Below, one piece after another: positions 55,120-64,000 of a stretch of 64,000 bases of DNA (position 1 is its first letter; each line of letters begins with the position of its first letter). Below the pieces are notes generated by a model that was not told where the DNA came from, ran no database searches, and saw only the letters and a program-made list of their open reading frames with translations. The position numbers and the translations under genes were made by a program. The DNA comes from Salvator merianae. Taxonomy: Eukaryota; Chordata; Lepidosauria; Squamata; Teiidae. Location: assembly GCA_003586115.2 (NCBI GenBank), contig QVOM02000073.1, forward strand, positions 41,160,289 through 41,224,288. The letters are read 5' to 3'.

Positions 55120-55593
55120 GGGCCTGTTCGCACTTATTGCTAGCAAGCATCAAGGACACTTGCTAGCAAAGTGCATCTGCACTTTGCAGAAGCCCTTGCA
55201 ACTGGAAGCATCATAACACTGCTCCTGATTGCAGTTCGCTGTGGAGCACAACTTTCTGCTCCACACCTTTACTGGGATCTGATAGTCAGCTCCCAATAAA
55301 GTGCATTTGCACTTACCTTGTGGTGTGGTGGCCGGGCCTGTGCAGTCAACCCATCACGCCTGCGTGCAGCTGCATGCTGCGTAGCCCTGGCAGTCACTAT
55401 GGCAGTGACAGGACACTTCCTGGCCACTACCATGGTAAGCTTCAAGCAAGGCTACCAGCATTTGCACCATAAATGTTGGTAGACTGCTTCAGGTAGGTAA
55501 CTAGGGCCATGCAGTGTAGACAGTGTCCACGTTGCATGGTCCATACAGCATCCATAATTATTCTGTACTATGGTGGTAAGTGCGAAAATGTCC
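55120..55593. mobile_element. Harbinger-like MITE in BovB, 474 bp, AGA duplication
   Basis: Left end GGGCCTGTTCGCACTTATTG and inverted right end GGACATTTTCGCACTTACCA. AGA flanks at 55117-55119 and 55594-55596. Excision restores AAAAGCAGAGACATCACC, as in BovB. The interior is GC-rich for this window and has an inverted TGCTAGCAAGC / CTTGCTAGCAAAG motif, but no transposase. Confidence 0.85.
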
Positions 55594-56426
55594 AGAGACA
55601 TCACCTTGCTGACAAACTATAGTTTTCCCACTAGTAATGTATGTCCCACTAGCTGTGACAGTTGGACCATAAGGAAGGCTAAGTGCTAAAGGATGAATAC
55701 TTCTGAATTGTGGTGCTGGAGAAGACTTTAGAGAGTCCCTTGGATTGCAAGGAAATCAAAACAGTCAATACTAAAAGAAATCAACCCTGGCTGTCCGTTG
55801 GAAGGACTAATAATGAAGCTCAAGCTCAAATACTTTGGCCACAATATGAGAAGACAGGACTCACTGGAAAAGACCCTGATGATGAGCAAGGCAGAAGGAG
55901 AAAGGGACAGCAGAAGATGGGGTGGGTAGATAATGTCATGGAAGCAACCAACGTGAGCTTATGCAAACTTCAGGAGACAGTGGAGGACAGAGGCACCTGG
56001 CATGCTATGGTCCATGGGGTCATGAAGAACTGGACATGACTGATCAAGTGAACAACAAGAAAGTCAGTGATTATGGAGTCATTTCAGGCAAGAGCAAAAA
56101 GAAAAGAGAATGTGCGAGTGACTGTGTGTGTTAAACTGAAATTTAGGTTTTCTGACCTATGTCTATGTGGAGAATATGTGTAGATAATAATAGTAGTATG
56201 ACTACTATTAGGAAATTAGACAATATCTCAGGGCATATGTGCCTCTGTGTCTGTTTACAGTTTGTGAGGTAAAAAGGATTGTTGTTTCATTCTTGATTTA
56301 GCAGGGCCTGTTAGATTTTCTTCCCTGAGGCATTTGATAATCGGTTTAACAGAACATAGTCATTTGTCTTGTTTGCTGACTATAAAACAGATGGATTTGT
56401 GATTTCAGTAATTATGATGTGAAGGC

Positions 56427-57091
56427 TAATAAGATGTGATCTCTTTTATTAATTAACATGGCGGCATTTGTCTTTTTTTCTAAATTATATGATTGCATAC
56501 AAATGCTGATAACACACAAATAGTAGGTTTTGAATTGTGCTTTGGAAAGGACCTGAAATTCTTAGGTCAGAAAAGTTGCCCAGAATTCATGCTTCATTGA
56601 TATTTGTCTTGTGCCTTGACTACTGTATTGGCAATCAGGTTGCCTTTGAAGGGCATTCAGAAAATCAGAATGCTTCAAAATGCTGTAGTGCAACTGTTGA
56701 GCAACACAAAAGAGATACTGCATATTCATCTCTCCTGGTTAGATACATGTCAAGCATCCTGAGCTTATACCTTTTGACTTGGAATGAAGGGCTGCATCTG
56801 CACAGAGTTGTTGGGCCATGCCAGCAGTGTCTGAAAAATGCCATGCCTGCATGGATACAGCAATGTCAAAATGGCATCATAGCCTGCCCCAATAGGAGAC
56901 TACTTCCATGCAGTCATCAAATCATTCCCCGTTGGTAGACCAGACCAGCAGTTACATGCACACAGCAACAGGAGTCTGGGGTCATTTTACCGGGTTGCCA
57001 GAAACATGCAAAATATAAAAGATCCATTGGAACCACCTGTGATGCCTCGTCGGTCAAGCCGGCTGTGGGGAATGCCTCCTCCTGAGACTGA
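56427..57091 (+). repeat. First copy of an exact 665-bp direct duplication
   Basis: Every base I compared with 57292-57956 is identical, and the 133-codon frame (56537-56938) recurs unchanged at 57402-57803. The copies are separated only by a 200-N gap, which points to a false duplication in assembly. Confidence 0.85.
56560..56800 (+). mobile_element. L2 LINE fragment (ORF2 C-terminal part)
   Basis: The frame encodes RIHASLIFVLCLDYCIGN, a degraded form of the L2 VIHALVTSRLDYCNAL segment. An FEGHSENQNASKCCSATVEQ stretch follows, equivalent to the region after it. The same fragment is repeated at 57425-57665 because of the duplication. The remainder of the 133-codon frame is chance read-through. 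Confidence 0.55.
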
Positions 57092-57291
57092 NNNNNNNNN
57101 NNNNNNNNNNNNNNNNNNNNNNNNNNNNNNNNNNNNNNNNNNNNNNNNNNNNNNNNNNNNNNNNNNNNNNNNNNNNNNNNNNNNNNNNNNNNNNNNNNNN
57201 NNNNNNNNNNNNNNNNNNNNNNNNNNNNNNNNNNNNNNNNNNNNNNNNNNNNNNNNNNNNNNNNNNNNNNNNNNNNNNNNNNNNNNNNNNN
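57092..57291. other. Assembly gap, 200 N
   Basis: Round-number N run between two identical flanks. Confidence 0.99.
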
Positions 57292-57956
57292 TAATAAGAT
57301 GTGATCTCTTTTATTAATTAACATGGCGGCATTTGTCTTTTTTTCTAAATTATATGATTGCATACAAATGCTGATAACACACAAATAGTAGGTTTTGAAT
57401 TGTGCTTTGGAAAGGACCTGAAATTCTTAGGTCAGAAAAGTTGCCCAGAATTCATGCTTCATTGATATTTGTCTTGTGCCTTGACTACTGTATTGGCAAT
57501 CAGGTTGCCTTTGAAGGGCATTCAGAAAATCAGAATGCTTCAAAATGCTGTAGTGCAACTGTTGAGCAACACAAAAGAGATACTGCATATTCATCTCTCC
57601 TGGTTAGATACATGTCAAGCATCCTGAGCTTATACCTTTTGACTTGGAATGAAGGGCTGCATCTGCACAGAGTTGTTGGGCCATGCCAGCAGTGTCTGAA
57701 AAATGCCATGCCTGCATGGATACAGCAATGTCAAAATGGCATCATAGCCTGCCCCAATAGGAGACTACTTCCATGCAGTCATCAAATCATTCCCCGTTGG
57801 TAGACCAGACCAGCAGTTACATGCACACAGCAACAGGAGTCTGGGGTCATTTTACCGGGTTGCCAGAAACATGCAAAATATAAAAGATCCATTGGAACCA
57901 CCTGTGATGCCTCGTCGGTCAAGCCGGCTGTGGGGAATGCCTCCTCCTGAGACTGA
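57292..57956 (+). repeat. Second copy of the 665-bp direct duplication
   Basis: Starts TAATAAGATGTGATCTCTTT exactly as at 56427 and continues past the point where the first copy meets the gap (GAGACTGA at 57949-57956). Confidence 0.85.
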
Positions 57957-58209
57957 CTCGAGCGAGGGGGAGGATGACCCTCTTCCGGGGTCTGAAGCTA
58001 GTGAAGGGGAAGATCTGGGGGTAAACGAGCTGGTGTTGGCAGACGCAGCTGAGAATGCTGCGGCTAGGAGTGGTCGGGACGCGGACTCACCTCCTCCCTC
58101 ACATGCGCATTTTCAGGCAGAAAAGGAGAGAGAGAGACACCAGACCCGTTCATATAGGGCTCGGAGAGCCCCACCCTTGAACTCACAGGTGTCTCACAGC
58201 GTTATTTAA
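57871..58209 (+). CDS. Unassigned 112-codon open frame with acidic and Arg/Ser-rich segments
   Basis: The frame opens MQNIKDPLEPPVMPRRSSRL, then has an acidic section (SSEGEDD, SEGEDLGV), an alanine-rich part and a basic RARRAPPL end before a TAA. Composition is unlike the neighbouring AT-rich DNA and includes many CpGs. PRRSSRL-type basic motifs and acidic repeats are seen near the C-termini of some LTR-retrotransposon polyproteins. The following 230 bp end CGCCCGCCTGGGACATTACA, which could be an LTR end, but no partner LTR or primer-binding site was found. It might equally be part of an unrelated transcript. I do not assign a function. Confidence 0.3.
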   Translation: MQNIKDPLEPPVMPRRSSRLWGMPPPETDSSEGEDDPLPGSEASEGEDLGVNELVLADAAENAAARSGRDADSPPPSHAHFQAEKERERHQTRSYRARRAPPLNSQVSHSVI

Positions 58210-58530
58210 ATCTGCACTGCTCAGTGCATAACTGAGGAAGCAACCTTGTTATCCTGCTCAGACATTACTGCTATCTGTTCCTGTTTGAATTTCCTGACTG
58301 ATTTACCGACTTTGTCAAGGACTGTTTGAAAGAGTTTTCTGCCTCTTCCCTTTGGACTCTTCAGCTTGGCTGCATGAGCTGCTTAGCTTACTTATTCGGA
58401 CGCCCGCCTGGGACATTACACCACCAAAACTAACAACAGCCAGGTATCAAACAACAGAATTTAATACAAAAGTTGTGTAAATAATTAGCTATACATATAT
58501 TTACTAGAATTATCTATTTAAAATGAATAA
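58210..58530. other. Unassigned; possible LTR remnant
   Basis: Continues from the open frame to GGACATTACA at about 58420, then AT-rich sequence up to the CR1 3' end. No firm feature. Confidence 0.3.
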
Positions 58531-58611
58531 AATCATAGAATCATAGAATCATAGAGTTGGAAGGGACCTCCAGGGTCATCGAGTCCAACCCCCTGCTCAA
58601 TGCAAGATTCA
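58531..58611 (-). repeat. CR1 3' UTR with terminal ATTCTATG-type repeats
   Basis: On the plus strand AATCATAGAATCATAGAATC, ATAGAGTTGGAAGGGACCTC, CAGGGTCATCGAGTCCAACC. This is the conserved CR1 3' end that is recognised by the LINE reverse transcriptase. Confidence 0.92.
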
Positions 58612-59310
58612 CTAAAGCATCCCAGACAGATATCCATCCAGCCTCTCCTTGAAGACCTCCAGCGAAGGAGAGCCCACCACCTCCTTCGGTAACCTGTTCC
58701 AATGACTGATTGCCCTTATGGTCAGAAAGTTTTTCCTAATATCTAGCCTGTATTGACTCCCTTGAAGTTTCATCCCATTGTTTCTAGTCCTTTCTTCTTG
58801 TGCAATTGAGAATAGGGCCAATCTTTCTGCACTGTGACAGCCCTTCAGATACTTGAAAACAGCTATCATATCTCCTCTCAGTCTTCTCTTCTGCAGGCTA
58901 AACATTCCCAGGTCCTTTAACTGTTCCTCGTAGGACATGGTTTGCAGACCACTCACCATTTTGGTCGCCCTTCTCTGAACTTGTTCCAGTTTGTCAATGT
59001 CTTTTTTAAACTGGGGTGCCCAGAACTGGACACAATACTCCAGATGAGGTCTGACCAAGGAAGCGTAAAGAGGGATAATTACTTCTCGTGATCTGGACTC
59101 TATGCTCCTCTTGATACAGCCCAGGATGGTGTTTGTCATTTTTGCAGCTGCATCACACTGTTGACTCATGTTTAATCTGTGATCTACTAGTACACCCAGA
59201 TCCTTTTCACATGTGCTGCTGCTCAGCGAGATTCCTCCCATCCTGTATTGGATATTGTCATTTTTCTTAGCCAGATGTAAAACTTTGTATTTCTCCCTGT
59301 TAAATGTCAT
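58612..59310 (-). pseudogene. CR1 ORF2, C-terminal segment after in-frame stop
   Basis: 232 codons in the same frame as the block above, separated by a single TGA. Contains MTFNREKYKVLHLAKKN, EKDLGVLVDHRLNMSQQC, REVIIPLYASLVRPHLEYC, FKKDIDKLEQVQRRATKMV and EVFKERLDGYL, the canonical thumb and C-terminal blocks of CR1 ORF2, ending with the normal stop just ahead of the 3' UTR. The ATG at its start is an ordinary internal codon next to the stop and not a separate gene start. Confidence 0.9.
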
Positions 59311-61266
59311 TCAGTTAGTTTCAGCCCACTGTTCAAGCTTGTCCAAATCATTTTGAATCCTCTCCTTCTCCTCCCTAGTGTTAGTAACCCCTCCTAGCTT
59401 TGTGTCATCTGCAAATTTGATCAGCGTCCCCTCGACTCCTTCATCCAGATCGTTTATAAAAATGTTGAACAGCATTGGGCCCAAGACAGAGACTTGCGGT
59501 ACCCCGCTCGAGACAGTCTTCCAATCAGATGTGAAGCCATTTATGACCACTCTTTGAGTACGATCACTAAGCCAGTTATGAATCCACCTAACAGTTGTCC
59601 TGTCAATCCCATATTTGATCATTTTTTCAATAAGTATAGTATGAGACACCTTGTCAAATGCTTTGCTAAAGTCAAGATATACTATGTCCACAGCCTTTCC
59701 TTGATCGATCCATCCAGTAATTTTGTCATAAAAGGAAATGAGATTAGTCTGGCATGACTTGCTTGTTACAAATCCATGTTGGCTCTGGTTAATTACTGCA
59801 TTCCCATCCAAGTGCTCCCATATATGCTGTTTAATGATTTGTTCAAGGATCTTGCCTGGTATTGCAGTCAGGCTCACAGGCCTGTAGTTGCCTGGGTCAG
59901 CCTTCTTTCCTTTTTTAAAGATAGGTACAACATTCGCCCTTCTCAAATCTTCTGGGACTTCTCCTGTTCTCCATGAGTTCTCAAATATCACAGAGAGTGG
60001 TTCAGCAATTATATCAGATAATTCCTTCAGCACCCTAGGATGTAATTCATCTGGACCTGGAGACTTGAATTCATTTAAGTTTGCTAAGTGTTCCCTCACC
60101 TTCTCCTTGTCCATACAGAGCCTTGATTCTCTTATTCCCTCAACAGCACAGTGAAGGCCAACTGATGTTTCATTTCCTTTCTGAGAGAAAACAGATGCAA
60201 AATAGGAGTTCAGAAGTTCTGCCTTCTGAATGTCGTTTTTGACCAAATCACCCTTCTCATTCTGTAAAGGTCCTATAGCTTCTTTGACTTTTCTTTTGCT
60301 TCTGACATACCCCCAAAACCCTTTTTTATTGTTTTTGGCCTCTCTTGCAATCCTCAATTCATTTTTAGCTTTAGCCTTTCTGACACTTATCCTGCAGTTC
60401 CTGCAGATTGCATTATATTCTTCTTTTGATATGTCCCCCTCTTTCCATTTTTTAAACATTTCTTTTTTTCTTTTTAGCAAGTTATTAAGTTCAGGGTTCA
60501 TCCACCCTGGTCTCGTTAGATGCTTGCCATTCTTTCTTCTTTTAGGAATTGTTAAAGATTGTGCCTCTAGAATCTCCTTTCTCAAAATTTCCCATCCTTC
60601 CTGGACATTTCTGTCCTTTAAGACATCCAGCCAATGGATCCTTCCTACCCTCCTTCTCAGTCCATCAAAATCTGCTCCTCTGAAATCTAACCTTGAAGTC
60701 TGAGTCCTCTCAGATCTTCCTCCTTTTGTTATCCAAAACTCAATGATAGCATGGTCACTGCCTCCCAGGGTCCCAGTCACCCTTACTTCCTCAACCATTT
60801 CCTCCCTGTTAGTAAGGATTAGGTCCAAGATAGCAGACCCTCTTGTTTTTTCCTCCATCTTTTGGAAAATGAAGTTATCTGCCAGAGAGGATAAGAATTT
60901 ATTGGACCCATGACTTTTGCCTGAGAGAGATTCCCAACAAATGTCCGGATAGTTAAAATCTCCCATAATCACTAGGTCGTGTTTCCCTGAGAGCTTGGCC
61001 ATCTGATGTATAAAGAGTTCATCCATATCTTCTGTTTGTCCAGGGGGTCTATAATTAACTCCTACAACAGTATCCTTTTTGTTGCTCTCTCCTTGTATTT
61101 TCACCCAAACGGTTTCTACAGGGCTTCCATTATCTGAAAGATTAATCTCTGTGATGGTATATAGTTTCCTTACGTACAATGCAACACCTCCTCCCCTTTT
61201 ATTAAGCCTGTTTTTTTTTAAATAAGTTGTATCCTTCGAGCTCCGTGTTCCAATCATGTGTATCAT
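59311..61266 (-). pseudogene. CR1 ORF2, endonuclease and reverse transcriptase (main block)
   Basis: 651 codons without a stop. Endonuclease: KRGGGVALYVRK (residues about 23-34), YRPPG, IMGDFNYPDICW (about 100-111), DLILTN, GGSDHAIIEF (SDH about 170-172). RT: NYRPVSLTAIPGKILEQII (fingers), DFSKAFDKVSHTIL (motif A, about 530), SGVPQVSVLGPMLFNIFIND (motif B, about 588) and KFADDTKLGG (motif C, FADD about 618-621). In motif B the usual PQGS is PQVS, a substitution at a normally invariant glycine. The block ends at a TGA (59311-59313) immediately followed in the same frame by the C-terminal segment. Confidence 0.92.
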
Positions 61267-61486
61267 CCCACCAAGTTTCAGTTATGCCTATGACATCATA
61301 TTTATTTTCCTGTACTAGGATTTCCAGTTGTCCTTGTTTGTTTCCCATGCTTTGTGCATTGGTATAGAAACATTTTAGTTTGCAACAAATGTCTCTTACA
61401 GGCTTGACTCCTCTAGTTTCCTTCCAAACTGTTTGTCTTTGTTCCTTCCTTTCATTTCTGGTAGCAAAATCCTCATCTGTATCCAT
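61202..61486 (-). pseudogene. CR1 ORF2, N-terminal endonuclease segment (frameshifted)
   Basis: Encodes KLKCFYTNAQSMGNKQGQLE then VIGITETWWDDTHDW, the first two blocks of the CR1 apurinic/apyrimidinic-type endonuclease (N-AQS-GNK with catalytic Asn, and TETWW with catalytic Glu). The frame ends shortly after a run of nine A (T9 at 61211-61219 on the plus strand). The rest of the endonuclease continues in another frame in 59311-61266, so a one-base length change in this run is the probable cause. Confidence 0.88.
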
Positions 61487-61533
61487 TAGCTGCTTATGTT
61501 TCTCTGGACTTTTACTTCCCTTCCCCTTTCGCC

Positions 61534-62270
61534 CTAGTTTAAAGCTCTCCTGATGAGTGCTGCCAGTCTCCTGCCAAATATGTGCTTTCCTGTCTTTGTA
61601 GGATGGAGCCCATCTCTTGCAAGGAGTCCATCATATAAGTAGTTTAGTCCATGGTCTAGAAATCCTAATCCTTGCTGGTAGCACCATCGACGTAGCCGGT
61701 TGTTTACCTGTAGAATCTTGCTCCATCTTCTTGTTCCACGGCTATTCACTGGGAGGATAGAAGAGAAGACAACTTGCGCTCCCAGTTCCTTCACTTTCCT
61801 GCCTAGGTCTTCAAAGTCTCTGCAGATAGCTTCAAAGTTCCTTCCTGTGGTGTCATTTGTTCCTACATGTATTAGTAGGAACGGGTAATAGTCTGTAGGA
61901 CTGAAGAGTCTTGGCAGCCTCTCGGTTACATCTTTGATTCGTGCACCGGGAAGGCAGCACACTTCTCGTGAGGTCATGTCAAGTCTGCACACAGCTGCCT
62001 CTGTTCCCCTCAATAAGGAATCCCCCACAACCACCACTCTCCTATTCTTCTTCACAGCTTCTCTTCTTTTTTTTTTTTTCGGTTCAAGAGGTTTCATATT
62101 GCACACCAAATCTTTCTGAACTTCCTGATTATTCTCTTCCGTGAGAGCCTGGTACTGGTTTTCAAGCTGTACAGTTGGTGACTCTCTCCTTATCCTCCTG
62201 CTTCTTTTGGTCACATGCTTCCAATCCTCAGCTTCCACAGGTTCTCTGATGTTGTCTTCTCTGTGATCAT
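61534..62270 (-). CDS. CR1 ORF1, partial: SGNH-type esterase domain
   Basis: The open frame continues upstream of the GTG at 62238 to about 62270, where LINE sequence stops, so the N-terminus (in CR1 often a zinc-finger-like part) is lost. Counting from 62238, residues 1-66 are a basic linker with KKKKRREAVKKNRR. The esterase domain follows: VVVVGDSLLRG (catalytic Ser 74), LPGAR with the oxyanion Gly about 98, HVGTND (Asn 128), and RDGLHPT (Asp 209, His 212). All SGNH block residues are present and there is no internal stop. In CR1-like LINEs this domain is thought to assist membrane or RNP interactions; activity here is untested. The stop at 61534 lies about 50 bp before the first visible ORF2 frame. 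Confidence 0.85.
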
Positions 62271-62925
62271 ATATTTATGCAATTCATATCATATACCAAA
62301 TATCAGAATGATACATATAAATATCAACAATAATATTGTATTGTATAGTAAAAATAATGTTCTCAATAAGGAACTTATTCACAAGATAAGTTCTTAATAT
62401 ACAGTCACCAAAAATTAGTATCTTCTTGATAGACCAAGCCAACAAAATAATATCTTGATATATAGTGACCAGGAGCTGATATGTTTCTAATAATTCTAAC
62501 CAATCACATTCCAGCTTAGTAATTTTCTTCCTCAGTGGCTTGATCTCTATATTTTTATCCAAATGAAATCCTACTCTACTATAACCTTATCTGATATATA
62601 ATCCTAAAATAAACTGTAAATATATATTATCCCAATCACATTGGCTTTCACAAAAAAATCTAAAATTCAAAGTAAATACTCCATATGCTTACAAAGGTCC
62701 AAAGTATTTAGCCAATTTTACATTAAATCTGAATAGACCTTGAAAATAAAATCACCAAAAATTATAATCCTTTTACAGAATACAAATTCCTAGTTTTCAT
62801 CATCTTTTCTATGGGGGTACATACTTATTTTTTTGAAAGGTCTACATTATTATGCGTTAGATATGTACCAAGATATCAAGAGATTATAATCAAGAATATG
62901 AAACATTGTTTTTTTTTCTGCAAGA
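62271..62925. other. AT-rich sequence without recognised feature
   Basis: Very AT-rich. The 92-codon minus-strand frame (62284-62562) is Ile/Leu-rich and might be decayed LINE sequence linked to the L1 piece to the right, but no motif is visible. Confidence 0.35.
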
Positions 62926-62929
62926 GATT

Positions 62930-63560
62930 GCAAGGTTACATTTTAGTTTTAGAATTCCCATCATTTTCTGCAGAGTGAGTAAAAGTCAAAACAATATCAT
63001 TAGCACAAAGTTTTAGTTTATGTTCATTCAAACCCATCTTTAGCCCAGAAATTTAAGGTTCATTTCAAATTAGTTTAAGAAGTGGTTCCAGGGCCAAAAT
63101 AAAAGTTTCAGGGCATAAAAGGCAACTTGTCTAGTACCCCTTATGATCTTAACCAGCTGAGTGTGATAACCATTAATATAAATATATCTTGAGGTCCAGG
63201 AACCAACTTGTCAATGATTGACTGAAGTCTGTTGGCCAAAATGAAAGCAAAAAGTTTATAATACATGTTTAGAAGAGAGATAAGCCACTTCAATTGCAAG
63301 AGAGTTGGATCAGCCCCATCTTTGTCTAGGAGAGCTATATGAGCCTTGTGCCAAGATTGAGGAATAATCTGAGACTGCTTAACTTCCTTCATAACTTAAG
63401 TGACTGTTTTAATTAAAATATCCTTGAAATTTTTATAATGTACCAGTGAATCCATTTTGTCCTGAAACTTTAGTTTATGAATAGCTTTTCAAATTTCTTT
63501 CTCAGTAATAGGAGCATTTGCAATTGCAAAGGAGCAGAAATCATGATCTGCCCTTTAAGA
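62930..63560 (-). mobile_element. L1-type LINE relic, reverse transcriptase
   Basis: The minus strand at 63141-63392 encodes IIPQSWHKAHIALLDKDGAD, then LISLLNMYYKLFAFILANRL and QSIIDKLV. This is the RT fingers/palm segment of L1 (P-SW--A-I-LI-K-DKDP, RPISLLN-DYK--AKILA-RL). Flanking parts are degraded but still recognisable as L1-like sequence. Neither end of the element is preserved. Confidence 0.75.
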
Positions 63561-63689
63561 AGCTTTATTGTATGGTAGATTTGGTATCATAGTTCTGCTC
63601 ATGTAGATACAGGCTAGAGGGGAGAAGGAGGAAATGGCAAATGACTACTAATGCTGCCAAGTGAAACCATGTTCCGAGATGGCAGCAGG

Positions 63690-63969
63690 GACATACAGAG
63701 GGTGGAGCTTGACTTGCCCGCCCCTGTGAAGTCAAGATTTGAACTTTGGGACTGCAGCCAATCACTGACTATATAGGGAGGGGAATCTGGTGAGGTGTGG
63801 AGGCAGAAAAGGTACAGTTTCCCCTGCCAAGCACAGGAAACATCAGTGTGAAAACAAACAAGTCCCAACTGAGCCCGTGTTAAAATGCAAACATGGGAAT
63901 GATCAGAGGACGAACTCAGTCTTCGTACTCTTCTGATACGAATTAAATTTACAATGTCAGATTGTGGCC
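63690..63969. mobile_element. Harbinger-like non-autonomous transposon, copy C (right part)
   Basis: GTGAAGTCAAGATTTGAA, GGGACTGCAGCCAATCACTG, AAATGCAAACATGGGAATGA and TTCTGATACGAATTAAATTT follow copy B (47050-47290) closely. The end, read inverted, is GGCCACAATCTGACATTGTA, which improves the terminal-repeat match to GGCCGCATTCTGACACGGC. The left part is missing or too diverged. Confidence 0.7.
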
Positions 63970-64000
63970 AAAATAACTGGATGTATGCGTTGCGTCATTG

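Larger units (their letters stand above)
51728..56062 (+). mobile_element. BovB/RTE LINE, nearly full length, inactivated and interrupted
   Basis: The 5' part has ATGAACAGGTCATGATGGAG, GTCAGTGAACTAAAATGGAT and ACTGTGGGCAAGAATCCCTT (endonuclease region). The middle keeps IIGDWNAKLENK-like, QNEAGQRLIEFCQDNLLVI-like and RDKKAFLNEQCKE-like coding. RT motifs follow: a CAKAFDCLDH-like motif A near 54320, GCILSPYLFNLHAEY near 54500, and LRYANDTILMAESEEEL near 54615, where YADD has become YAND. The C-terminal frame 55710-56039 (MVLEKTLESPLDCKEIKTVN and on) is the well-known BovB tail. The element ends GACTGATCAAGTGAACAACAA. Stops and shifts occur throughout. Insertions lie at 52312-52760, about 53655-53825, 54847-55037 and 55120-55593. 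BovB probably supplied the machinery for Sauria-type SINEs. Confidence 0.88.
58531..62270 (-). mobile_element. CR1 LINE, 3.7 kb, 5'-truncated in ORF1
   Basis: On the minus strand the element runs from within ORF1 (about 62270) through ORF2 to the 3' end, which is made of repeated ATTCTATG-type units (ATCATAGAATCATAGAATCA read on the plus strand at 58532-58551). This short terminal repeat is the signature 3' end of CR1. The 3' UTR is short (about 80 bp). Only two obvious lesions break ORF2, a frameshift in an A run and one in-frame stop, so the copy is young compared with all other LINEs in the window. CR1 insertions usually lack target duplications and none is evident. Confidence 0.92.

Noticed and set aside
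56537..56938. 133-codon frame present twice (also 57402-57803) as a possible duplicated gene
   Set aside because: Both copies are part of the exact duplication around a 200-N gap, and part of the frame is degraded L2 ORF2. It is not evidence of a gene family.
59308..59310. ATG at the start of the 232-codon CR1 segment as a gene start
   Set aside because: It directly follows an in-frame TGA within continuous CR1 ORF2 homology. It is an internal codon.

Overview
This window looks like nuclear DNA of a squamate reptile (lizard or gecko grade). It carries a 4.3 kb BovB/RTE LINE, a tRNA-headed SINE of the Sauria-SINE type, a CR1 LINE that is nearly full length in its coding part, many old L2 and CR1 pieces, L1 and R4/Dong-like LINE relics, and many short non-autonomous DNA transposons. 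CpG is scarce except in three very GC-rich elements. I found no convincing exon of a cellular protein gene, no functional tRNA or rRNA gene and no CRISPR array. The window reads as intergenic or deep intronic DNA. All real coding sequence I can support belongs to retrotransposons, and almost all of it is broken.

Layout. 1-223: end of a GC-rich hAT-like element, next to a Harbinger-like element (224-740). 0.7-20 kb: foldback MITE, CR1 and L2 pieces, a Sauria SINE, an L1 3' end, a Ty3/gypsy pol relic, then longer stretches with little recognisable repeat that may hold conserved non-coding DNA. 21.19-22.79 kb: a second hAT-like element with matching 8-bp target duplications and a 920-N gap. 23.1-27.2 kb: an L2 plus-strand piece followed by a 3.4 kb minus-strand L2 relic. 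27-44 kb: mostly unrecognised sequence with scattered L2, CR1, SINE and MITE copies and a deleted CR1 at 40.2-41.7 kb. 44.52-45.49 kb: a third hAT-like element with a 289-N gap. 46.2-47.3 kb: a complete Harbinger-like element. 47.6-49.85 kb: a three-level nest (R4/Dong-like LINE, then L1, then L2). 51.7-56.06 kb: BovB with several insertions. 56.4-57.96 kb: an exact 665-bp duplication around a 200-N gap, probably an assembly artefact. 58.53-62.27 kb: the CR1 element. 62.9-63.6 kb: L1 reverse-transcriptase relic. 63.69-63.97 kb: a third Harbinger-like copy.

The most unusual item is the hAT-like family. Its three copies share CASTGGCGTAGCGAG terminal inverted repeats and, where both ends are visible, 8-bp target duplications. 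Inside are 29-bp units that each hold an NRF1-like core and a GC box, then arrays of about 33 bp facing each other in inverted orientation. Both internal assembly gaps fall in the middle of these arrays. The family could be scattering CpG-island-like DNA. The element carries no transposase that I can see, and no regulatory effect has been shown.

Family names are given from recognition of protein motifs and consensus-like sequence, without database searches. Boundaries of degraded repeats are approximate.
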